NCBI GenBank assembly: GCA_026785985.1
Contig: JAJAYX010000083.1
Location: 1 to 7,063, forward strand
Length of the DNA: 7,063 bases
Source: Rudanella sp.
GTDB taxonomy: Bacteria > Bacteroidota > Bacteroidia > Cytophagales > Spirosomataceae
Direction of reading: 5' to 3'
In this document: piece by piece, positions 1-4,328 of the stretch
How the letters are laid out: each line of letters begins with the position of its first letter
Position numbering within the stretch: the stretch's first letter is position 1
Notes under the pieces: model-generated
The model's input: the letters and a program-made list of their open reading frames with translations, nothing else
Told to the model about the DNA's origin: nothing
Databases searched by the model: none
Translations under genes and position numbers: made by a program

Positions 1-487
1 AAACTGCACCGAGCAAATGGGTGTTCCGGGGCCGTGGTATGAGCGATTGCCGCACTTCAAAATGGGGTTCACGCCAAGCAGCGGCAAGGAGTTGCAGTCG
101 GAATATTTTTTACCCATCGAACACGCCTACGAGGCTATGATGGCGGTGGCAAGCCTGAAAGACCAGCTTACGCCCCATTTATTTATCTCCGAGATTCGCA
201 CCATTGCCGCCGATACCTTCTGGATGAGTCCGCATTACAACCATACCTGCGTGGCCATTCACTTTACATGGAAACCGGAGTGGGAAGCCGTTCAGAAATT
301 ACTCCCGCAGATTGAAGAAAAACTGTCGCCCTTTAATGCACGGCCTCATTGGGGCAAGCTATTCACCATGGCACCGGCTGTGTTGCAATCACGGATTCAG
401 AAGCTGGCGGAGTTCAAAGCATTGATGACGCAGTATGACCGCAGTGGCAAGTTCAAAAATGCGTTTTTGGATTCGGCTATTGGGTGA
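1..487 (+). CDS. Alditol oxidase / D-arabinono-1,4-lactone oxidase-type FAD enzyme, C-terminal part (5' end outside window)
   Basis: This is the C-terminal third of an FAD-linked oxidase of the VAO family, closest to alditol (xylitol) oxidase AldO. That enzyme oxidises the terminal CH-OH of sugar alcohols with oxygen, giving H2O2. The reading frame is open from base 2 (residues NCTEQ before the first Met at 17), so the gene starts upstream and position 17 is not a true start. The substrate-pocket residues of Streptomyces AldO match in identity and spacing: Glu320 and Arg322 in SEIR (Glu at 191-193), His343 and Thr345 in IHFTW 25 residues on, and Lys375 in HWGKLF 30 residues after that. The C-terminal FKNAFLDS is the usual family ending. 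The FAD-binding domain lies outside the window. The family call is firm; the actual substrate is not known. The last codons (ATT GGG TGA) fall inside a repeat. Confidence 0.9.
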   Translation, partial: NCTEQMGVPGPWYERLPHFKMGFTPSSGKELQSEYFLPIEHAYEAMMAVASLKDQLTPHLFISEIRTIAADTFWMSPHYNHTCVAIHFTWKPEWEAVQKLLPQIEEKLSPFNARPHWGKLFTMAPAVLQSRIQKLAEFKALMTQYDRSGKFKNAFLDSAIG

Positions 488-536
488 GTTGGTAGCTGGG
501 TAATTGGGGTGACTGGGTAAATCGGTAATTGGTTTG
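479..536 (+). repeat. Degenerate tandem repeat of about 24 bp, GGTAATTGG-rich
   Basis: Three decaying units each begin ATTGG, at 479, 503 and 528. The first two are 24 and 25 bp long; both carry a TGGGTA-like core and end in GGTA or GGGTA. The first unit overlaps the last two codons and the stop of the upstream oxidase gene. Such low-complexity GGTAATTGG words recur between genes in Cytophagales, as far as I recall; that comparison is from memory and not measured here. Confidence 0.5.
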
Positions 537-576
537 TCCCTAACTTGCCAACGCAACCAGTTACCCAATCCCCAAT
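503..576. repeat. Imperfect inverted repeat overlapping the hpt start codon
   Basis: ATTGGGG (503-509) pairs with CCCCAAT (570-576), and TGGGTAA (514-520) pairs with TTACCCA (561-567). That is 14 bp of stem broken by a 4-by-2 internal loop, with a loop of about 40 bases. The right arm covers the first two bases of the hpt ATG at 575. It may be a decayed repeat in inverted orientation, or an mRNA hairpin that affects hpt translation. Confidence 0.5.
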
Positions 577-1105
577 GCTGACAATCCACGACAAAACTTT
601 CGTTCCTTTTATTGCGGCTCGCGACATTCAGCAACGCGTTGCTGAATTGGCCACACAAATTAACCGCGATTACCACGACAAACAACCGTTGATGGTGGTG
701 GTGCTAAAGGGGGCCGTGCTGTTTGCCGCCGACCTGTTTAAGCAGTTAACCATGCCCTGCGAGATCACGTTTCTGAGGGTATCATCCTACCAGAAAACGG
801 CCTCCACGGGGCATGTTAGGCAACTTCTGGGCCTTTCCGAGCCCATCACCGACCGCGATGTGATTGTGGTAGAAGACATTGTGGACACGGGCCTGACCCT
901 CGGCGACGTGTGCGACCAACTCCGCGAATCCCGGCCCGCTTCCCTCACCGTGGCCACCCTGCTGTTCAAGCCCGAAGCCCTGCAACGGCAGCTTCAGTTA
1001 GATTACGTGGGTTTTGAAATCGAGAATCGTTTTGTGGTGGGCTACGGCCTGGATTACGATGGTTTGGGCCGGAACACGAAGGATATTTTTGTGCTGAGTG
1101 AGTAG
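575..1105 (+). CDS. hpt: Hypoxanthine phosphoribosyltransferase
   Basis: This cytoplasmic purine-salvage enzyme joins hypoxanthine (often also guanine) to PRPP, giving IMP (or GMP). The 176-residue length is normal for bacterial HPRT. Visible family motifs are LKG (44-46), the flexible-loop SSY (70-72), the PRPP motif VIVVEDIVDTG (96-106) with metal-binding Glu100/Asp101 and the likely general base Asp104, the purine-contacting Lys132 in LLFKP, and FVVGYGLDY (153-161) with stacking Phe153 and metal ligand Asp160. These match human HPRT Glu133, Asp134, Asp137, Lys165, Phe186 and Asp193 by motif. The frame is open upstream to a TTG at 545, but ATG 575 is preferred because family homology starts there and the extra ten residues come from the repeat region. 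The gene is convergent with moaA, 43 bp away. Confidence 0.95.
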   Translation: MLTIHDKTFVPFIAARDIQQRVAELATQINRDYHDKQPLMVVVLKGAVLFAADLFKQLTMPCEITFLRVSSYQKTASTGHVRQLLGLSEPITDRDVIVVEDIVDTGLTLGDVCDQLRESRPASLTVATLLFKPEALQRQLQLDYVGFEIENRFVVGYGLDYDGLGRNTKDIFVLSE

Positions 1106-1148
1106 GTGTTCTGGTAACCCAAAAAGGCTCGCCCTACGCCTGACCCAC

Positions 1149-2129
1149 TTACCCCCCAATCGTGGACATGGACTCCGTAATGGGCCCACGCTCGCGTTCG
1201 GCCTCGAAACCGTTGGCCGGGCGATGGGCAAAGGCTTTCAGGAAAGCGGCTGTAACTTCGTTATCAGTGGCTCCCGACCTAAGCAGGGCGCGAACATCGA
1301 GCACGCCGTTATCATAGAGACAGGTTTTGAGGGTTCCCTGGGCGGTCATCCGAATGCGGTTGCAGGTGCCGCAAAAAGTCCGGCTGAAGGCCGCAATAAT
1401 CCCGATGTTGCCGGGGTAACCGGGAATCTGGTAATCGTAGGAGGTTGAAAAAGGGCCATCCTGAATTTTTTGGAGACCCGGATATAGCGATTGTAACTCG
1501 TTCAGAATGCGCTTGTGAGTCCAGTGCAACACCGGATAATGCGTCCCTTCGCCGTTAAACGGCATTTCTTCAATAAACCGCACCGAAACGCCTGCCTGCC
1601 GCGAAAGTTCGGCTAAGGGGCCAATGTCGTCAGTGTTTTGGCCATCCATCACCACCGCGTTTATTTTCACGGCGATGTTGGCTTTCAGGAGTTTATTCAG
1701 GGTATTCAACACAGCGGGGAGTTCGTCGCGCCGGGTGATTCGGTGGAAACGTTGGCGGTCGAGAGTGTCGATGCTCAGGTTCACTGACCGCAGACCCAGG
1801 TCGGCCAGTTCCTCAATGTGGGGAGCCGTCAACACGCCGTTGGTGGTCATGGCCAGTTCGTTGATACCAGGAATACGGCTCAGGTTCCGCATGAAATCCA
1901 TCAAACCGTTCCGCACAAAGGGTTCGCCACCCGTAATCCGTACTTTCGACACGCCCAGCCCGGCCAGAATCCGACAGATGCGCTCCATCTCCTCGTAGGT
2001 AAGTAGCTGCTGTTTAGGCAGGTATTTAATCCCTTCTTCGGGCATACAATAGAAACAACGGAGGTTGCAACGGTCGGTTACGGCCAGCCGAACATATTGT
2101 ATGGGGCGATTGTGATTGTCGTAGAGCAT
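1149..2129 (-). CDS. moaA: GTP 3',8-cyclase MoaA (radical SAM, molybdenum cofactor synthesis)
   Basis: MoaA performs the radical rearrangement of GTP to 3',8-cyclo-7,8-dihydro-GTP, the first step of molybdopterin synthesis. The 326-residue protein carries the N-terminal radical SAM cluster motif CxxxCxxC (Cys21, 25, 28 in DRCNLRCFYC), the SAM-contacting GGEP (67-70), the C-terminal second-cluster motif CxxC plus 13 residues plus Cys (Cys253, 256, 270) and the terminal Gly-Gly (325-326) that is functionally important in the family. It appears complete and active. ATG 2129 is chosen; a TTG four codons upstream (2141) is in frame but less likely. No other moa genes lie in the window, so its partner MoaC must be elsewhere. 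A weak minus-strand promoter candidate, TATTTTTTG read from 2207 to 2199, lies inside the divergent ABC gene; it is one base longer than the consensus. Confidence 0.97.
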   Translation of the reverse strand: MLYDNHNRPIQYVRLAVTDRCNLRCFYCMPEEGIKYLPKQQLLTYEEMERICRILAGLGVSKVRITGGEPFVRNGLMDFMRNLSRIPGINELAMTTNGVLTAPHIEELADLGLRSVNLSIDTLDRQRFHRITRRDELPAVLNTLNKLLKANIAVKINAVVMDGQNTDDIGPLAELSRQAGVSVRFIEEMPFNGEGTHYPVLHWTHKRILNELQSLYPGLQKIQDGPFSTSYDYQIPGYPGNIGIIAAFSRTFCGTCNRIRMTAQGTLKTCLYDNGVLDVRALLRSGATDNEVTAAFLKAFAHRPANGFEAERERGPITESMSTIGG

Positions 2130-2157
2130 GAGAAGATGCAAGATACGGAATGCCCGC

Positions 2158-2165
2158 TACCTTTG
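2158..2165 (+). promoter_or_regulatory. Bacteroidota -7 box TACCTTTG upstream of the ABC ATPase
   Basis: This is an exact match to the Bacteroidota sigma -7 consensus TAnnTTTG. It ends four bases before ATG 2170, so a start point a few bases downstream would fall on or next to the start codon. No TTG lies at the expected 17-23 bp spacing, so only half of the promoter is recognisable. Confidence 0.5.
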
Positions 2166-2169
2166 TGTT

Positions 2170-2814
2170 ATGATTCAGATTATGGCCAGCGATGTTGGCA
2201 AAAAATACCGGCGCGAATGGGTTTTCAGGCATCTCGACCTCACGCTGACGAGCAGGCCCACCCCCACCAACACCGCTAATAGTTACACCTTTGTGGGGCC
2301 AAACGGCAGCGGCAAATCGACCCTGTTGCAGTTGCTGTCGGGTGCCCTGCCCGTCACCGAAGGGATGCTGACGTATACCCTCGACAACAAAACGATTGCC
2401 TCCGATGAGTGGTTCCGGCAAGTGGTGATTGCTGCCCCCTACTTAGAACTGATAGAGGAGCTAACCCTGAGCGAAATGCTGGCGTTTCATGTTCAGTTTA
2501 AGCCCTTCAAAGCAACTTTGAGCAATGCGGAAGCCGCCGACCGGATGCGCCTGAGCCACGCGATGGATAAAGAACTCAAGTTTTTCTCGTCGGGCATGAA
2601 ACAGCGGGTTAAGTTAGGATTAGCTTTTTTTTCGGACGTTCCGCTCGTGATTCTCGACGAACCCACCAGTAACCTCGACCGACAGGGCGCGGCCTGGTAT
2701 CACGACCAAGTCCGATTGCTCCAACCCGATCAGTTGCTCTTGATCGGCTCCAATGACCCTGCTGAGTATGATTTTTGTCCTAACGTGCTGGATGTCATGC
2801 AGTGGAAAAAATAG
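2170..2814 (+). CDS. ABC transporter-type ATP-binding protein (lone ATPase, variant motifs)
   Basis: This is a 214-residue single ABC ATPase domain. Walker A is GPNGSGKST (43-51), the signature is SSGMKQR (140-146, degenerate for LSGGQ), Walker B is LVILDEP (159-165) and the D-loop is SNLD (167-170). Two canonical residues are missing. The Q-loop region reads IAAPYLELIEELT (87-99) with no Gln, and the switch region reads GSND (193-196) with Asn where His is usual. A Pro/Thr-rich stretch (residues 28-37) sits between the first strands, making that loop several residues longer than I expect. ATG 2170 is chosen because it completes the first strand before GKKYRREW; ATG 2182 is an alternative. 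No permease gene is adjacent, so the substrate is unknown. It resembles small CcmA-like ATPases but I cannot assign it there. It is divergent from moaA, with 40 bp between starts. Confidence 0.88.
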   Translation: MIQIMASDVGKKYRREWVFRHLDLTLTSRPTPTNTANSYTFVGPNGSGKSTLLQLLSGALPVTEGMLTYTLDNKTIASDEWFRQVVIAAPYLELIEELTLSEMLAFHVQFKPFKATLSNAEAADRMRLSHAMDKELKFFSSGMKQRVKLGLAFFSDVPLVILDEPTSNLDRQGAAWYHDQVRLLQPDQLLLIGSNDPAEYDFCPNVLDVMQWKK

Positions 2815-2822
2815 TATCTTTG
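2815..2822 (+). promoter_or_regulatory. Bacteroidota -7 box TATCTTTG upstream of the DUF4920 gene
   Basis: This exact TAnnTTTG match begins at the base after the ABC gene's TAG stop and lies 21 bp before ATG 2844. That spacing suits a short 5' leader of roughly 15 bases. It implies the DUF4920 gene can be transcribed on its own. No clear TTG -33 element is seen upstream. Confidence 0.6.
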
Positions 2823-2843
2823 CTTTTAAAATCGCATTTCACA

Positions 2844-3287
2844 ATGAAATACACACTCATCCTTGCCCTATCGCTGGGCCTCGCCGTAGCGGCCAACGCC
2901 CAAAGTGTTCACGGCAAAAAAATCTCTGAAGATGGTGCTGTTCCTGCACCCGAATTAGTTGCCAAACTCGGCGACAAACCCGAAATGACCACGAAGGTGC
3001 AGGGCACGGTGGCTTCTGTCTGTAAAGTAAAAGGTTGCTGGATGGAAGTCAAAACCGATGAGGGCAAAACCATGCGCGTGACCTTTAAAGACTACGGATT
3101 CTTTGTACCGAAAGACATTGCCGGGAAGCAGGTTGTGTTTGAAGGCGTTGCCCAGCAAACCACCACCTCCGTTGCCGACCTGAAGCACTATGCCGAAGAC
3201 GCGGGCAAAAGCAAAGCCGAAATTGCCAAAATCACCGAACCCGAAAAAGCCCTGACGTTCGTGGCCGACGGGGTTATTGTGAAGTAA
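2844..3287 (+). CDS. Secreted DUF4920 domain protein
   Basis: This is a 147-residue exported protein. A signal peptide is clear: Lys2, a hydrophobic core at about 4-16, and a likely cleavage after AANA (16-19), leaving Gln20 as the first mature residue. The mature part matches DUF4920 as I recall it. It has a small beta-rich core with VCKVKGCWMEV (59-69), including Cys60 and Cys65, followed by MRVTFKDYGFFVP (77-89) and VVFEGVAQQ (97-105). The two cysteines could form a disulfide or bind a metal; neither is shown by sequence alone. The function is unknown, and periplasmic location is inferred from the signal peptide. ATG 2844 is chosen over an upstream in-frame start at 2802, because 2802 lies inside the ABC gene, precedes the promoter box and would bury the signal peptide. 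Confidence 0.88.
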   Translation: MKYTLILALSLGLAVAANAQSVHGKKISEDGAVPAPELVAKLGDKPEMTTKVQGTVASVCKVKGCWMEVKTDEGKTMRVTFKDYGFFVPKDIAGKQVVFEGVAQQTTTSVADLKHYAEDAGKSKAEIAKITEPEKALTFVADGVIVK

Positions 3288-3306
3288 TGATTTTGGTTTA
3301 TTTGTA

Positions 3307-3328
3307 GAGACGCAAAAATTTGCGTCTC
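3307..3328. repeat. Perfect hairpin, 10-bp arms with a 2-base centre
   Basis: GAGACGCAAA (3307-3316) and TTTGCGTCTC (3319-3328) are exact reverse complements around AA. It starts 19 bases after the DUF4920 stop, so it could end or protect that transcript. There is no T-run after it, so it is not a classic intrinsic terminator. Confidence 0.7.
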
Positions 3329-3333
3329 CCATG

Positions 3334-3361
3334 CATCAGCAATTTTTCGTTATTATTGATG
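3334..3361. repeat. Imperfect hairpin in the middle of the 88-bp element
   Basis: CATCAGCAAT (3334-3343) pairs with ATTATTGATG (3352-3361): eight Watson-Crick pairs, one G-T pair, one mismatch and an 8-base loop. It fills the centre of the element between its two ends. Confidence 0.45.
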
Positions 3362-3362
3362 A

Positions 3363-3401
3363 CGCACCGGCGGATCGGCAAATTTTTGCGTCTCCGGTGC
3401 G
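3363..3401. repeat. Inverted repeat CGCACCGG / CCGGTGCG around the right end of the element
   Basis: CGCACCGG (3363-3370) and CCGGTGCG (3394-3401) are perfect 8-bp arms. They enclose the right terminal repeat and extend seven bases beyond the element's right edge, so the true boundary of the element may be wider than 3307-3394. Confidence 0.6.
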
Positions 3402-3414
3402 GTTTCTATGTTTA
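3386..3414 (+). promoter_or_regulatory. Candidate promoter for the amidohydrolase/DUF3467 pair
   Basis: TTG at 3386-3388, then 18 bases, then TATGTTTA at 3407-3414 (seven of eight to TAnnTTTG), 16 bp before ATG 3431. The spacing fits the TTG-N17-23-TAnnTTTG pattern described for Flavobacterium. The TTG lies within the right terminal repeat of the 88-bp element. Confidence 0.5.
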
Positions 3415-3430
3415 TCGCTAAATTCCTAAC

Positions 3431-4006
3431 ATGAAAAACCCTTGCCTGACCGTACTGGCTGCTATTGCCTGCCTTTCCGGTTTTGCCCAACACCGCACAC
3501 TGCTCCACTGCGGAAAACTGCTCGATGGGGTCAACAATAGCCTGCAACCAGAGATGACGGTGGTTGTAGAGGGCAACAAAATTACCTCTGTGCAACGGGG
3601 CTATGTGGTTGCCGCTGGCACCGACCGCGTGGTTGACCTTAAATCGAAAACCGTGCTGCCCGGCCTGATTGACATGCACGTGCATATCGAGAGCGAAACC
3701 CGGCGTGGGGGAGCCTACAAAGCCGGTGTTAAAATTGCGTTTGGGACAGATGCGGGTGTTTATCCGCACGGCATGAATGCCAGGGAGTTCGAGTTTATGG
3801 TTGAAGGTGGCATGTCACCTCTCAATGCTATTAAAGCGGCAACAATGGTCAATGCGGAACTGTTAGGCATGAAAACGCAGTTGGGTTCGGTAGAAATGGG
3901 TAAGTTTGCAGATCTGATTGCCGTGGATGAAAGCCCGCTTCAGACTATTAAAACCCTGCAAACCGTGTGGTTTGTGATGAAAGAAGGCAAGATTTATAAA
4001 CAATGA
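3431..4006 (+). CDS. Exported amidohydrolase-family protein with a large internal in-frame deletion; probably non-functional
   Basis: The 191-residue product has a signal peptide (1-19, cleavage near GFA before Gln20). The N-terminal small beta domain of metal-dependent amidohydrolases follows, reaching VLPGLIDMHVHIESET (75-90) with the metal-binding HxH (His83, His85). It then jumps straight to AYKAGVKIAFGTDAG (95-109), which holds the last barrel Asp (Asp107), and continues to the normal C-terminal end (LLGM, LGSVEMGKFADLIAVD, VMKEGKIYKQ). Full-length relatives are about 420-430 residues, so roughly 220-250 residues are missing around residues 91-94. The lost part should include the metal-bridging Lys and two metal-binding His. 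Both remaining halves are well conserved and the frame is intact, suggesting a fairly recent deletion. It overlaps the DUF3467 gene by 4 bp (ATGA), so it may be kept because the downstream gene depends on its translation. Confidence 0.85.
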   Translation: MKNPCLTVLAAIACLSGFAQHRTLLHCGKLLDGVNNSLQPEMTVVVEGNKITSVQRGYVVAAGTDRVVDLKSKTVLPGLIDMHVHIESETRRGGAYKAGVKIAFGTDAGVYPHGMNAREFEFMVEGGMSPLNAIKAATMVNAELLGMKTQLGSVEMGKFADLIAVDESPLQTIKTLQTVWFVMKEGKIYKQ

Positions 4007-4323
4007 ACACCGATAACCAGCCACAGGAAAACACCATCGACGTTGAGTTGTCGGAGGATATTGCTGAGGGAACCTACGCCAATCTGGCGATGATTGCCCA
4101 CTCGAACAGCGAATTTATTCTGGATTTTATCCGGCTGATGCCCGGTGTCCCGAAAGCGAAAGTAAAAGCACGGATTATTCTGACCCCCGAACACGCCAAG
4201 CGACTATTATCAGCCTTGAAGGAGAACATTGGCCGTTACGAAGACAGCTTCGGCGGCATCGACCAACCCGACGACAACTTCCGGTTTCCGTCGGGGTTTG
4301 GCGGGCCAGTCGGGATGGCGTAA
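4003..4323 (+). CDS. DUF3467 domain protein
   Basis: This is a 106-residue cytoplasmic protein without a signal peptide or membrane segment. The DUF3467 core runs from about residue 13 to 80: VELSEDIAEGTYANLAMIAHS, then EFILDFIRLMPGVPKAKVKARIIL, then TPEHAKRLLSALKENIGRYE. The C-terminal tail (84-106) is rich in Gly, Pro and Asp and looks disordered. The function is unknown. In Bacteroidota I recall this family lying downstream of rpoC, which is not the case here. The start ATG overlaps the amidohydrolase stop in ATGA, so translational coupling is likely. It ends 5 bp from the convergent tamL stop. Confidence 0.9.
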   Translation: MNTDNQPQENTIDVELSEDIAEGTYANLAMIAHSNSEFILDFIRLMPGVPKAKVKARIILTPEHAKRLLSALKENIGRYEDSFGGIDQPDDNFRFPSGFGGPVGMA

Positions 4324-4328
4324 ATGAT

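Larger units (their letters stand above)
3307..3394. repeat. 88-bp palindromic element with perfect 16-bp terminal inverted repeats (MITE/REP-like)
   Basis: The left end GAGACGCAAAAATTTG (3307-3322) is the exact reverse complement of the right end (3379-3394). The ends enclose 56 bp that also contain hairpins. I see no transposase gene and no convincing target-site duplication in the flanks. GAGACGCAAA-type palindromes are, to my recollection, dispersed repeats in Spirosoma-like genomes. The element fills most of the 143-bp gap between the DUF4920 and amidohydrolase genes. Confidence 0.7.

Noticed and set aside
389..685. Minus-strand open frames across the oxidase end and hpt start (98 and 76 codons)
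   Set aside because: They lie antisense to two well-supported genes and the repeat region, show no recognisable family, and overlap each other in different frames.
782..1231. Minus-strand open frames opposite hpt
   Set aside because: Antisense shadows of the conserved HPRT frame with no recognisable domain.
1098..2006. Plus-strand open frames opposite moaA
   Set aside because: The minus strand encodes a full MoaA with all cysteine motifs; the plus-strand products are Arg/Ser-rich shadows.
2128..2169. Upstream extension of the ABC gene to 2128
   Set aside because: The extra 14 residues do not resemble ABC N termini, overlap the moaA start, and precede the TAnnTTTG box.
2026..2421. Minus-strand 131-codon frame over the moaA-ABC divergent region
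   Set aside because: It overlaps both real gene starts and has no family resemblance.
3307..3328. Classical intrinsic terminator after the DUF4920 gene
   Set aside because: The hairpin is perfect but has no following T-run; it is better explained as part of the repeat element.
3307..3401. CRISPR array
   Set aside because: The repeated units are inverted palindromes within 95 bp, with no regular spacers and no cas genes.
2955..3769. Minus-strand frames opposite the DUF4920 and amidohydrolase genes
   Set aside because: Shadows of conserved plus-strand proteins that have signal peptides and recognised domains.
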